Positions 17,861 to 26,815 of a DNA stretch of 64,000 nucleotides are shown here, piece after piece. This stretch comes from Pseudomonas sp. TH43. Its GTDB lineage: Bacteria; Pseudomonadota; Gammaproteobacteria; Pseudomonadales; Pseudomonadaceae. The stretch covers positions 2,402,501 to 2,466,500 of the forward strand of contig NZ_JAEKFI010000004.1 of the NCBI RefSeq assembly GCF_016650635.1. Reading direction: 5' to 3'. A program made the translations under genes and the position numbers. The notes below the pieces were generated by a model. The model was not told the origin of the DNA and did no database searches. It worked only from the letters and a program-made list of their open reading frames with translations. Numbering within the stretch: the stretch's first letter is position 1; each line of letters starts with the position of its first letter.

Positions 17861-17889
17861 GCACTATGACTTCTTTATAGGGGACTTCG

Positions 17890-19803
17890 ATGTCCGTACG
17901 ACGCACACGCAAAGACGATGGCAGCCAATGGACAGTTGCGGACAGCCGCAGTGTTTACGGGATTCGCCATTGGGGGGCCGGGTATTTCGCGATCAATGAC
18001 GCCGGTCGCGTCGAAGTTCGTCCGAACGGTCCGAGCAGCTCGCCTATCGACCTGTTCGAGCAAGTCGACCAACTGCGCAAAAGCGGTTTGTCCTTGCCGT
18101 TGCTGGTTCGTTTCCCTGACATCCTGCAAGACCGTGTACGCCAGTTGACCGGCGCTTTCGATGCGAACATCGAGCGTCTGGAATACCAGAGCAAATACAC
18201 CGCGTTGTACCCGATCAAGGTCAATCAGCAAGAAGCTGTGATCGAGAACATCATCGCCACCCAGGACGTTTCCATCGGTCTGGAAGCCGGCTCCAAGCCT
18301 GAACTGCTGGCCGTGCTGGCGCTGGCGCCGAAGGGCGGCACCATCGTCTGCAACGGTTACAAGGACCGCGAGTTCATCCGTCTGGCGCTGATGGGCCAGA
18401 AGCTTGGCCATAACGTCTTCATCGTCATCGAGAAAGAATCCGAAGTCGGTCTGGTAATCGAAGAAGCCGCCTCGCTGAAGGTCAAGCCACAGGTCGGCCT
18501 GCGCGTGCGTCTGTCGTCGCTGGCGTCGTCGAAGTGGGCGGACACCGGTGGCGAGAAATCCAAATTCGGTCTGTCGGCGGCGCAACTGCTGTCGGTGGTC
18601 GAGCGCTTCCGCGCGGCCGGTCTGGATCAGGGCATTCGCCTGCTGCACTTTCACATGGGCTCGCAGATCGCCAACCTGGCTGACTATCAGCACGGCTTCA
18701 AGGAAGCGATCCGTTACTACGGCGAGCTGCGCAATCTGGGCCTGCCGGTCGATCACATCGACGTCGGTGGTGGTCTCGGTGTCGACTACGACGGCACGCA
18801 CTCGCGCAACGCCAGTTCGATCAACTACGACATGGACGATTACGCCGGTGTCGTGGTCGGCATGCTCAAGGAATTCTGCGACGCGCAGGCCCTGCCGCAT
18901 CCGCACATCTTCTCGGAAAGCGGCCGCTCGCTGACTGCACACCACGCCATGCTGGTGGTGCAGGTGACCGACGTCGAGAAGCACAACGACGAAATCCCGC
19001 AGATCGAAAACAAGGAATCGCTGCCGGAAACCGTGCAGTGGCTGGTTGATCTGCTCGGCCCGACCGACATCGAAATGGTCACCGAAACCTACTGGCGCGC
19101 CACTCACTACATGAGCGACGTGGCCGCGCAGTACGCCGACGGCAAACTGACCCTGGCTGAAAAAGCGTTGGCCGAGCAGTGCTACTTTGCCGTGTGCCGT
19201 CGCCTGCACAACTCCCTGAAAGCGCGTCAGCGTTCGCACCGTCAAGTGCTCGACGAGCTCAACGACAAGCTGGCCGACAAGTACATCTGCAACTTCTCGG
19301 TATTCCAGAGCCTGCCGGACACTTGGGCAATCGATCAGGTGCTGCCGATCATCCCGCTGCACCGTCTCGACGAAGAGCCGCTGCGTCGCGCGGTACTGCA
19401 GGATCTGACCTGCGACTCCGACGGCAAGATCAATCAGTACGTCGACGAGCAGAGCATCGAAACCAGCCTGCCGGTGCACGGTTTGAATGAAGGCGAAGAT
19501 TACCTGCTGGGTGTGTTCCTGGTCGGCGCCTATCAGGAGATCCTCGGCGACATGCACAACCTGTTCGGTGACACCGACTCGGTGAACATCTACCAGAACG
19601 CCGATGGCAGCGTGTACCACGCCGGCATCGAGACCCACGACACCATCGAAGACATGCTGCGTTATGTGCACTTGTCGCCGGAAGAGCTGATGACTCACTA
19701 CCGCGACAAGTGCGCCAGTGCCCGCATCAGTGCCAGCGAGCGCACGCAGTTCCTCGATGCCTTGCGTCTGGGCCTGACCCGTTCCTCTTACCTGTCTTCC
19801 TGA
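17890..19803 (+). CDS. speA: Biosynthetic arginine decarboxylase
   Basis: PLP- and Mg-dependent enzyme converting arginine to agmatine, the entry to putrescine synthesis. The 637 residues match the family. The PLP lysine lies in YPIKVNQQ (K110). Barrel motifs HFHMGSQI and DVGGGLGVDYDG are intact, and a C-terminal domain contains the second active-site segment. A Shine-Dalgarno-like TAGGGGAC precedes the ATG. The upstream leader is unusually rich in hairpins. Placement matches PA4839. Confidence 0.97.
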   Translation: MSVRRTRKDDGSQWTVADSRSVYGIRHWGAGYFAINDAGRVEVRPNGPSSSPIDLFEQVDQLRKSGLSLPLLVRFPDILQDRVRQLTGAFDANIERLEYQSKYTALYPIKVNQQEAVIENIIATQDVSIGLEAGSKPELLAVLALAPKGGTIVCNGYKDREFIRLALMGQKLGHNVFIVIEKESEVGLVIEEAASLKVKPQVGLRVRLSSLASSKWADTGGEKSKFGLSAAQLLSVVERFRAAGLDQGIRLLHFHMGSQIANLADYQHGFKEAIRYYGELRNLGLPVDHIDVGGGLGVDYDGTHSRNASSINYDMDDYAGVVVGMLKEFCDAQALPHPHIFSESGRSLTAHHAMLVVQVTDVEKHNDEIPQIENKESLPETVQWLVDLLGPTDIEMVTETYWRATHYMSDVAAQYADGKLTLAEKALAEQCYFAVCRRLHNSLKARQRSHRQVLDELNDKLADKYICNFSVFQSLPDTWAIDQVLPIIPLHRLDEEPLRRAVLQDLTCDSDGKINQYVDEQSIETSLPVHGLNEGEDYLLGVFLVGAYQEILGDMHNLFGDTDSVNIYQNADGSVYHAGIETHDTIEDMLRYVHLSPEELMTHYRDKCASARISASERTQFLDALRLGLTRSSYLSS

Positions 19804-20035
19804 GAACAGGTGTGATCTCGCCGGGTTGTCTGAAATTTCTCCGCAAGCTGTGGGAAATTCGGATAACTCGGTGGGACATCTCTTAAATTCCCCGCAAAAT
19901 CCTTGGCTATCACAGTCAGCAAACTCATATGGTCTGCTTTTCTCGTAGGTCATTTCCTAAGTTGTACTTCAGCACTCTACTCGGCCATGGCTCTCGGCGA
20001 GAATCCTCGGTCGCCCCTCCAGTAGAGATCCGCCT

Positions 20036-21376
20036 ATGTTTGATCCAGTCAACGAGCCGACGTTTCGTCTCGATGTAGCGGGCCTGTCCGACGCCTTTGA
20101 AGTGCTGGCGTTTTCCGGTAGCGAGGCCCTCAGCGAGCCCTTCGCCTTCGACATTGATGTGTTGATCGAGGATGCGCAGCTGGATCTGGCCGGTCTGTTG
20201 CACCGCTCGGTGTTTTTGCATTTCGGCGCCTCGCGCAACGGTATTCACGGGCAACTGCACAGCGTTGTCCAGCAGGAGCATGGCCAGGGTTCGAGGCTCT
20301 GCCGGGCTCGACTCGGACCTAAACTGAACTGCCTCGACCTGCGTTTCAGTCAGCGCGTGTTCAGTGCCTGCAGCGTGCCGCAAATCCTCGCTCAAGTACT
20401 CAAGGAGCACGGCATCGCCGGGGCTCAGCGCCGCTTCGAACTGGTTGCCGACTATCCAGAGCTGACCTTTTGCACCCAGTACCGAGAGTCCGATCTGCAA
20501 CTGCTGCAGCGCTTGTGTGCGCGCGCCGGCATTCATTATCACTTCGAGCACCGCAGCGATGGCCATTGCCTGGTGTTCGGTGACGACCTCGCGCATCTGC
20601 CTCGCGCCGGGGCCGCGCGCTTTGATGACGAGGCCGATCACGGCACACCGGCGGTGCGTCGATGGCGGTTGCAGGACGCGTTGCTGCCCGGTGCCCATGG
20701 CGCGCAACAGGCACGCAGGGCCGAGGGCGAATCCGCTGTGCCGAGCCTGCGCAGTGGACGATGGCTGCCGTTGGCCGGGCATCCTTTCGCCGAATGCAAT
20801 CGTGAGTGGTTGTTGTCGCGGGTTGAACATCATGCCGACCTGTCCCTCGATCAACCGTACCGCAATCGGATTTTTGCAGTCCTGCAAAATGGCCCGGCTC
20901 TGGCAGGCAGTAGCCCTGTCCGGCCACGGATGCACAGTTTGCAACGCGCCTGGGTGGTCGCCGTTGACGAGCCGCGCCCGGATTGCTCACGGCCGGTGGC
21001 GGTGCAATTCGATTGGCTTTATCAGGGCGAAGGTGCCGCCGCCAGTCATTGTTGGCTGCCACTGGCGCCGGCATTGGCAGGCAAAGCGATGCTGCGCGAA
21101 GGGGACGAAGTGGTGGTGAGTTTTCTTGAGGGCGATCCCGATCAGCCAGTGATCAGTGGTGTGTTGCAAGCGCCTGATGGCCCTCAGGACCCTGCGCAGG
21201 AGCCGATCGCGCTGCCGGAGCAGTTGCTCAGTGAAGGCTTGCCGCAACTGCTGAAATCCGCTCCGCCGCTGGTGCTGCTCTGCCTGATGCCCGGCGGCGG
21301 CAGCTTCAGCCATTGTCGGCAGGCGATTTGCAGTTGTCGGTTGGTCGGTGCGCTTGAACAGAGCGGCCGCGGATGA
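20036..21376 (+). CDS. Short VgrG-family type VI secretion spike protein
   Basis: The 446-residue protein has the VgrG gp27-like N-terminal domain (LSEPFAFDIDVL, QYRESDLQLLQRLCARAGIHYHFEH near residue 165) and the gp5 OB-fold (ARPVAVQFDWLYQGE-type segment, WLPLAPALAGKAMLREGDEVVVSFLEGDPDQPVISG). It lacks the long beta-helical needle of a 600-700 residue VgrG. Instead it ends after a short tail with four cysteines and a histidine (LCLMPGGGSFSHC...CSC). Its stop overlaps the ATG of a DUF4123 gene. No other type VI genes are in the window, so it is an orphan module. Whether the tail replaces the PAAR tip or recruits cargo is unknown. Confidence 0.82.
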   Translation: MFDPVNEPTFRLDVAGLSDAFEVLAFSGSEALSEPFAFDIDVLIEDAQLDLAGLLHRSVFLHFGASRNGIHGQLHSVVQQEHGQGSRLCRARLGPKLNCLDLRFSQRVFSACSVPQILAQVLKEHGIAGAQRRFELVADYPELTFCTQYRESDLQLLQRLCARAGIHYHFEHRSDGHCLVFGDDLAHLPRAGAARFDDEADHGTPAVRRWRLQDALLPGAHGAQQARRAEGESAVPSLRSGRWLPLAGHPFAECNREWLLSRVEHHADLSLDQPYRNRIFAVLQNGPALAGSSPVRPRMHSLQRAWVVAVDEPRPDCSRPVAVQFDWLYQGEGAAASHCWLPLAPALAGKAMLREGDEVVVSFLEGDPDQPVISGVLQAPDGPQDPAQEPIALPEQLLSEGLPQLLKSAPPLVLLCLMPGGGSFSHCRQAICSCRLVGALEQSGRG

Positions 21377-22167
21377 GTGACGTAATGTTTGACCCGATAT
21401 CGCCATGGCTGCTGCTGGATGTCCAGGACGCGCCGCAGGCGCTGAAGGTGTTAAGACAGACGTTCGCCGGGCTTCGGCATTTCTGGCTGTTCGATAGCAC
21501 CGAATTTCAAGGGGTACGAGAGCAGGGGCCGTTATTGATCGAACTGCACGAAAGCGAGGCGCTGCAAGCGTTGTGTCAACGCGACCCGCAGGTCTGGCGC
21601 GGCTTGTTGCTGGACAGTACGGCCTCGACGCCGACGCTGCTGGCGCATTTGCGGCGCATGCTCACCGTCTCGTTCGGCCTGCACCACCGAGCCATGCTCG
21701 GCTACTACAACCGGCAGACGGCGAGCTATTTCTTCGACGCCTGTGATGCCCGGGAGTTGAGCCGCTGGCTCGGACCGATCAGCCAGTTGCGCTGGTACGG
21801 TGGCACCTGGGCGGATCGGGCGATCGGCAGTCAGGGCTGGCAGCAACTGCGTAATCCCGGTTTGGCCGTCGCACCGCTGGCGGTTGAAGAAAACCTCACG
21901 GGGCGGCAACGCGAGCGCCTGCAAACCTGTTTGCTGGAGCAGCATATCTGGCGTTGGTGCCAATCGTTTGGAACCGAGTATGCAGCGCTGTCCTCCCATG
22001 TTCAGCAAGGGCTGGCGCTGGGTTTCAGCGATCGCCACGTGCTCGATGACTGGTTGTGGCTACGCTTGCTGCACCCGTGGGCGGTGCTGGTGCCGCCGCC
22101 TGTGGGGCTGCCCCAGCAGGCCGGTCTTGAGCATGTACGGCGCCAATGGCAGAACGATCAACCCTGA
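21373..22167 (+). CDS. DUF4123 adaptor (type VI effector chaperone-like)
   Basis: The 264-residue protein resembles the DUF4123/TEC family, which loads effectors onto VgrG. Family features include the N-terminal PWLLLDVQDAPQALKVL segment, the FDSTEFQGVREQGPLLIEL strand region and the PTLLAHLRRMLTVSFG stretch typical of DUF4123. It is translationally coupled to the VgrG gene (4-nt ATGA overlap), which strongly supports a shared function. The expected effector gene does not clearly follow. Confidence 0.8.
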   Translation: MSDVMFDPISPWLLLDVQDAPQALKVLRQTFAGLRHFWLFDSTEFQGVREQGPLLIELHESEALQALCQRDPQVWRGLLLDSTASTPTLLAHLRRMLTVSFGLHHRAMLGYYNRQTASYFFDACDARELSRWLGPISQLRWYGGTWADRAIGSQGWQQLRNPGLAVAPLAVEENLTGRQRERLQTCLLEQHIWRWCQSFGTEYAALSSHVQQGLALGFSDRHVLDDWLWLRLLHPWAVLVPPPVGLPQQAGLEHVRRQWQNDQP

Positions 22168-22185
22168 AACAGAGGTGCGGTATCT

Positions 22186-23061
22186 ATGGCTCGTACGCTT
22201 GGGCAATGCATTGGCGCACTGATCGGTGCCGTTCTGCTATTGGGGCTTGGTGGTTGTTCTCCGGTGAAAATCCTCAATGCGATGACCCCCGACGACACGT
22301 TCGAGCGGACAGTCGGCATTGCCTATGGCGAAGAGCCGCGGCAGAAACTCGATGTCTACGTGCCGCGTCATGCGCTCAAGGACGCGCCGGTGGTGGTGTT
22401 CTTCTACGGCGGCAGTTGGAACAGCGGCGACCGCGAAGATTACGCCTTTGTCGGTGAGGCGCTGGCATCGCGGGGGATTGTCGCGGTGCTGGCGGATTAT
22501 CGGCTGTATCCGCAAGTGCGTTATCCGCTGTTTCTCGAAGACAGTGCGCGAGCCGTGGCGTGGACCAAAACGCACATCGGCGAATACGCCGGCAACCCGC
22601 AACGTGTGTATCTGATGGGCCATAGCTCCGGCGCCTACAACGCGGCGATGCTGGCGCTGGATGGGCACCTCCTCGGTGCGGTCGGGATGTCACCGCACGA
22701 TCTGAGTGGCTGGATCGGGTTGGCCGGACCTTATGACTTTCTGCCGATCAAGAATCCCGATGTGCGTCCGGTGTTCTTCTGGCCGGACTCACCGCCGCAA
22801 TCGCAGCCGATCAACCACGTCAGCCGAGGCGCGCCGCCGGCCTTGCTGATTGCGGCGAGCAAGGATGATCTGGTCAATCCGACGCGCAACACTGGCGGGC
22901 TGGCGAGCAAACTGCGCGAGTCGGGAGTGCCGGTGCAGGATTTGTATTACGCGCGCCCCAGTCATGTGACGCTGGTGGCGAGCCTGTCGCGACCGCTGCG
23001 GCGGCTGGCACCGGTGCTCGATCAAGTCGTCGGCTTCATCGAACACACGCCGACTCAGTGA
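22186..23061 (+). CDS. Lipoprotein alpha/beta hydrolase (esterase-like)
   Basis: The 291-residue product has a signal peptide with lipobox LGLGGC (lipidated Cys24) and an alpha/beta hydrolase fold. The nucleophile elbow is GHSSGA with Ser147. The oxyanion segment is FFYGGSWNSGD, where Tyr replaces the usual His of HGG-type esterases. A candidate acid is in SKDDLVNP and the histidine is in RPSHVTLV near residue 265. It starts 18 bp after the DUF4123 gene and may be co-transcribed. It could be an ordinary envelope esterase or belong to the VgrG module. The Sec/lipoprotein signal argues against direct export by type VI. It overlaps the 3' end of the convergent MATE gene by 7 bp. Confidence 0.8.
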   Translation: MARTLGQCIGALIGAVLLLGLGGCSPVKILNAMTPDDTFERTVGIAYGEEPRQKLDVYVPRHALKDAPVVVFFYGGSWNSGDREDYAFVGEALASRGIVAVLADYRLYPQVRYPLFLEDSARAVAWTKTHIGEYAGNPQRVYLMGHSSGAYNAAMLALDGHLLGAVGMSPHDLSGWIGLAGPYDFLPIKNPDVRPVFFWPDSPPQSQPINHVSRGAPPALLIAASKDDLVNPTRNTGGLASKLRESGVPVQDLYYARPSHVTLVASLSRPLRRLAPVLDQVVGFIEHTPTQ

Positions 23062-24404
23062 GCCGCGCCGTTGAACCAGCCGTCGTTGCGCTTGAGCCAC
23101 CACGCTTGTGCGCCGAGGGTGAGGCTGCGCAGAACCATGAACAACAGAAAAGATAGCCACAGGCCGTGATTGCCCAGCCCTTGCAGCGCCCAGGCAAACG
23201 GCAGCAGCAGAACCACGGTCATCAACATACCGTTGCGCATTTCGCGCGCGCGGGTGGCGCCGATGAACAAACCGTCGAGCAAGTAACTCCAGACCGCAAT
23301 CAGCGGCAGCACGGCGAGATAGGGCAGGTAAACGAACGCGGTGTCGCGCACGCTCTGGATGTTGGTCTGCATCTCGATGAACAAGTGCCCTGCGAATAGA
23401 AACAGTGCGGCAAAACCAAGGCTGGCGATCAGTGACCAGCCACCGGCCACGACCAGAGAACGACGCAGAGCGAGGCGGTCACGGGCGCCGATGGCATGCC
23501 CGCACAAGGCTTCGACCGCGTGGGCCAGACCGTCCAGCGCATGGGCAGTCAGCAACAGGCCGTTGAGCAGCAAGGCATTGGCGGCGACGGTCGCGTCACC
23601 GAGCCGCGCACCCTGTACGGTGATCATGAAAAACACGGATTGCAGGGCGAGGCTGCGGATGAAAATGTCGCGGTTGACCGCCAGCAACGGGCGCCAGCTC
23701 TGCCACACTTTCAGCGCGGCCCAGACGATGTGCCCCGGATACGCACGCAAAGCCTTGCGGGTCATATAGAGGCCAAGCAGGGCGCCACTCCATTCGGCGA
23801 TCACCGAGGCGCGGGCCGAACCGACCACGCCCCAGTCCAGGCCAATGACGAACCATAGGTTGAGCGCGATGTTGATCAGGTTGGTGGTCAACAGAATGGC
23901 CAGCGGTGCTCGGGCGTTTTGCGTGCCGAGGAACCAGCCGACCAGGGCATAACTGGCCAGCGCTGCCGGCAGGCCAAATAGCCGCGTATGAAAAAAATCC
24001 CGCGTGAGCTGATCAAGCTCCGCCGACGGCTGCATGAAGTGCAGCGCGACACCGCTCAGCGGTACGCCCAAAGTGCCGAGCACCAGCGCCAGTCCCATCG
24101 CCAGCAGCAAGCCTTGCAACAGAATCTGCCGCAACGCCGCCCCATCGCTGCGCCCGGCAGCTTGCGCGGCAAACCCGGTGGTGCCCATGCGCAGAAAGCC
24201 CATGGCCCAGGCCAGGAAGGTGTACAGGCTGGCGCCGACCGCCACGGCGCCCAGTTGATGGGCGTGCGGTAAATGGCCGATGACGGTGCTGTCGACCAGC
24301 GCCACCAGTGGCACGGAAATATTGGAAAGGATCATTGGCGCGGCCAGCGCCCAGACCTTGCGGTGAGTCGGGCGGTCGCGCCAGTCGGCAATCAGGTTGG
24401 ACAT
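23055..24404 (-). CDS. MATE family efflux transporter (DinF-like)
   Basis: Integral membrane antiporter of 449 residues with about 12 hydrophobic helices. The N-terminal segment (ILSNISVPLVALVDSTVIGHL) and the AMGFLRMGTTGFAAQAAG motif are typical of the DinF branch of MATE proteins, which export drugs or metabolites using ion gradients. Substrates cannot be inferred. It is a monocistronic minus-strand gene bordered by a REPIN upstream. Confidence 0.9.
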   Translation of the reverse strand: MSNLIADWRDRPTHRKVWALAAPMILSNISVPLVALVDSTVIGHLPHAHQLGAVAVGASLYTFLAWAMGFLRMGTTGFAAQAAGRSDGAALRQILLQGLLLAMGLALVLGTLGVPLSGVALHFMQPSAELDQLTRDFFHTRLFGLPAALASYALVGWFLGTQNARAPLAILLTTNLINIALNLWFVIGLDWGVVGSARASVIAEWSGALLGLYMTRKALRAYPGHIVWAALKVWQSWRPLLAVNRDIFIRSLALQSVFFMITVQGARLGDATVAANALLLNGLLLTAHALDGLAHAVEALCGHAIGARDRLALRRSLVVAGGWSLIASLGFAALFLFAGHLFIEMQTNIQSVRDTAFVYLPYLAVLPLIAVWSYLLDGLFIGATRAREMRNGMLMTVVLLLPFAWALQGLGNHGLWLSFLLFMVLRSLTLGAQAWWLKRNDGWFNGAAH

Positions 24405-24451
24405 GCGGGCTCCTTGGGGGAGCGGGGATTGTAGCGATTCATGCGATCCAA

Positions 24452-24540
24452 TGTAGGAGCGAGCCTGCTCGCGATAGCGGTGTGTCAGCTAAAGATGTTT
24501 CAACTGAACCACCGCTATCGCGAGCAGGTTCACTCCTACA
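24452..24540. repeat. REPIN
   Basis: Inverted TGTAGGAGCGAGCCTGCTCG... and ...CGAGCAGGTTCACTCCTACA arms with two mismatches, between the MATE gene and the small membrane protein gene. Confidence 0.85.
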
Positions 24541-24552
24541 GGTTTTGTGGTG

Positions 24553-24846
24553 TTAATGAATGATCCAGCTCAGCAACCACAATCCCAGCAGCAACCAGAT
24601 GATCCCGGCAATGATCGATGCATTCATGAACGCCCGAATCGCCGACCACAGCAGCATCAGCCCGACGATCAGCGCGATGATGCTGATGATCGACGTGTCC
24701 ATGCCCAGCGTCTTCGCCAGCCCGTCGACAAAGTTGCCGCCGGCGTGGCTCAGAATGTTGAACAGACCACTGAGGCCGTCGACGATAAAGCGGATGACCG
24801 AACCGAGCGCCTGGCCGAGCCATTCGAAAAAGCTTTCTACCTGCAT
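24553..24846 (-). CDS. Small two-helix membrane protein of unknown function
   Basis: The 97-residue protein starts at MQVESFFEWLGQALGSVIRF; longer in-frame starts are less likely. An amphipathic N-terminal half (to about residue 48) is followed by two strongly hydrophobic helices at about 52-72 and 76-95 (IIWLLLGLWLLSW). No family was recognised beyond a general resemblance to small inner-membrane proteins. It stands alone between two REP elements. Confidence 0.65.
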   Translation of the reverse strand: MQVESFFEWLGQALGSVIRFIVDGLSGLFNILSHAGGNFVDGLAKTLGMDTSIISIIALIVGLMLLWSAIRAFMNASIIAGIIWLLLGLWLLSWIIH

Positions 24847-24945
24847 GTGTTCATCCTGATGAAAGAGCTGAGCCTTGGGCCACAACGCAGGTGGCCGAGT
24901 TCCCTGTCACGAGTATGGCCCATGCTGCGCCGAACGGAAAACCCG

Positions 24946-25028
24946 TAGGAGCTGCCGCAGGCTGCGATCTTTTGACCTTGATCTTGTAAATACGACATCA
25001 AAGGATCGCAGCCTGCGGCAGCTCCTAC
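24946..25028. repeat. REPIN, GCTGCCGCAGGCTGCGATC class
   Basis: Arms GTAGGAGCTGCCGCAGGCTGC and its reverse complement, about 29 bp each, flank a T-rich spacer. The sequence class differs from the GAGCCTGCTCGCGAT class elsewhere in the window. Confidence 0.85.
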
Positions 25029-25085
25029 AGGGGCCTTGCCTTCAGGCGTTATCCCCCCGAAGCTATACGCCTTCAGGAGAGCCCG

Positions 25086-25388
25086 ATGAACCTTGTTGAA
25101 CTGACCGAACGCCTGCACGCCATTCGCGACCGCAATGACTGGCGGCAATTTCACAGCCCGAAAAATCTGGCCATGGCCGCCAGTGTCGAGATGTCTGAAC
25201 TGGTGGAGATCTTCCAGTGGCTGAGCGAAGACCAGTCGCGCCAGTTGCCCGCTGACAAACTCGCCCATGCCGGGCAGGAAGTCGGCGACATCGTGCTGTA
25301 CCTTTTACTGCTGTGCAGCGAGTTGGGGTTGGACATGAACGAAGTGGTGCGCAGCAAACTCGCCGACAGCGAACGGCGGTTCAGCTGA
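25086..25388 (+). CDS. MazG-like nucleotide pyrophosphohydrolase
   Basis: Small (100-residue) all-alpha NTP pyrophosphatase of the MazG/RS21-C6 type. The metal-binding acidic motifs are EMSELVE (about residues 35-41) and EVGDIVLY (about 64-71), followed by LGLDMNEVV. Relatives hydrolyse dCTP or modified dNTPs for pool sanitation; the substrate here is inferred only. Its TGA overlaps the ATG of the cmoM gene, indicating coupled translation. Confidence 0.88.
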   Translation: MNLVELTERLHAIRDRNDWRQFHSPKNLAMAASVEMSELVEIFQWLSEDQSRQLPADKLAHAGQEVGDIVLYLLLLCSELGLDMNEVVRSKLADSERRFS

Positions 25389-26137
25389 TGAGCGACCGTC
25401 ATTTCGATCAGTTGGCGACCCGTTTCGCGGAAAAAATCTACGGTGGCGCCAAAGGCGCGATCCGTCTCGCGGTGCTGCAGGCCGATCTGGCCGAAGCGAT
25501 GCCGGATCGCCCATTGCGCGTGCTCGACATCGGCGGCGGTCTCGGCCACATGTCGCTGTGGCTGGCCGAGCGCGGGCATGAGGTAACCTTCACCGAACCG
25601 GCCGAACCGATGCTCGAAGGCGCTCGTCAGCGCTTCGCCGAGGCAGGGCAAACCGCGACCTTCATTCAGGCGCCGTGGCAGGAACTGCTCGGGCAACTCA
25701 CCGAACCTTATGATCTGGTGATCTGCCACGCCGTGCTGGAATGGCTGGGCGAACCTCACGCAATCCTGCCGGTGCTGCATCAACTGACCAAGCCCGGCGG
25801 CTGGCTATCGCTGGCGTTCTACAACCGCGACGCGCTGATCTACCGCAACCTGCTCAAGGGCCATTTCAAGAAAATGCGCAAGAACGTCATGGCCGGCGAA
25901 AAGCAGAGCCTGACGCCGCAGCAGCCTCTTGACCCACGGGAACTGGCAACGCAACTCGAAGGCTTGTGGCAGGTCGAAACCCAGAGCGGGATACGGGTTT
26001 TCCACGATTACATGCCGGTGGAATTCCAGGCCCGCGCCGAGCTCGTGGATTTGCTTGAGATGGAGCTCGCTCACCGTCGCCACCCAAGCTTCGCCGGGCT
26101 TGGGCGTTACTTGCACTGGATCTGCCGGCCGATCTGA
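25388..26137 (+). CDS. cmoM: tRNA 5-carboxymethoxyuridine methyltransferase
   Basis: SAM-dependent enzyme that methylates cmo5U34 of tRNA to mcmo5U. The 249-residue protein aligns from memory with E. coli CmoM (SmtA) along its length. Shared segments are the FDQLATRFAEKIYGGAKGAIRLAVL opening, SAM-binding VLDIGGGLGHMSLWLAERGHEV, CHAVLEWLGEP, LAFYNRDALIYRNLLKGHF and the C-terminal RVFHDYMP...LGRYLHWI. The ATG overlaps the MazG-like stop. Confidence 0.9.
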   Translation: MSDRHFDQLATRFAEKIYGGAKGAIRLAVLQADLAEAMPDRPLRVLDIGGGLGHMSLWLAERGHEVTFTEPAEPMLEGARQRFAEAGQTATFIQAPWQELLGQLTEPYDLVICHAVLEWLGEPHAILPVLHQLTKPGGWLSLAFYNRDALIYRNLLKGHFKKMRKNVMAGEKQSLTPQQPLDPRELATQLEGLWQVETQSGIRVFHDYMPVEFQARAELVDLLEMELAHRRHPSFAGLGRYLHWICRPI

Positions 26138-26149
26138 TCGGAGCGTGAA

Positions 26150-26761
26150 ATGAAAGCTCAATCCGGGTTATTGCTGATCTGTCTGGGCTTGGCTGCGTGT
26201 CAGGGCAGCAACCCCTACGTCGCGCAGTCGCTGCCCTTGCCGCCTGCGCCGGCACAGGCGGCCAACACCTTTGACCGCAGCGCTTACCCGGCGCCGCCCC
26301 GCGATTACGGGCGCTACCGCAGCTGGGCCTGGCTCAACGGGCAATTGCCACCGGGTACGGCGTGGGCGGATTCGGCGCAAGTGGCCGAAGCAGTGAGCAA
26401 CGCCCTCGACCAACGCGGTCTGCGCCCATTGCACGACAATCGTCCGGCCGACCTTCTGGTCAGTGCCCACCTGAGTCTGCAAACCCGGTTGCGCCAGGTG
26501 CAGGACGATTCCGGCTACTACGGCGGATACGGCGGCTATGATCGATATGGACGCGGTTACGGCATGTACAACAGCGTGCCGATCGTGCGCACGTATTCGG
26601 AGCAGGTTGTGGTGGTGCAGGTCGATCTGTTCGACGCCGGTAGCGGTCAGCCGGTGTGGAGTGCCAGTGCCGAAACCGCGAACAAGGGCAGCGATATCGA
26701 CCGCACGGATTCGATTCGCGAGGCTGTGGAAAAGGCCATGTCGGCGTATCCTCCCAGTTAG
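26150..26761 (+). CDS. DUF4136 lipoprotein (first of a pair)
   Basis: The 203-residue protein has a lipoprotein signal with lipobox CLGLAAC (Cys17). The DUF4136 body contains YRSWAWLNG, LDQRGLRP and DLFDAGSGQPVWSASAE. A tyrosine/glycine-rich loop (about residues 122-140, YYGGYGGYDRYGRGYG) is notable. The function of DUF4136 is unknown. It is probably an outer-membrane-anchored protein. It starts 12 bp after cmoM. Confidence 0.85.
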   Translation: MKAQSGLLLICLGLAACQGSNPYVAQSLPLPPAPAQAANTFDRSAYPAPPRDYGRYRSWAWLNGQLPPGTAWADSAQVAEAVSNALDQRGLRPLHDNRPADLLVSAHLSLQTRLRQVQDDSGYYGGYGGYDRYGRGYGMYNSVPIVRTYSEQVVVVQVDLFDAGSGQPVWSASAETANKGSDIDRTDSIREAVEKAMSAYPPS

Positions 26762-26815
26762 CTTCCTGCAAATGAGAAGCTCTAGCAGGTTCATGTCTTC
26801 CACCGGAGAAAAACC

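Noticed and set aside
22186..23061. Calling the esterase a type VI lipase effector (Tle)
   Set aside because: It has a Sec/lipoprotein signal with lipobox, which is not expected for a VgrG-delivered effector; kept as an envelope esterase of uncertain link.
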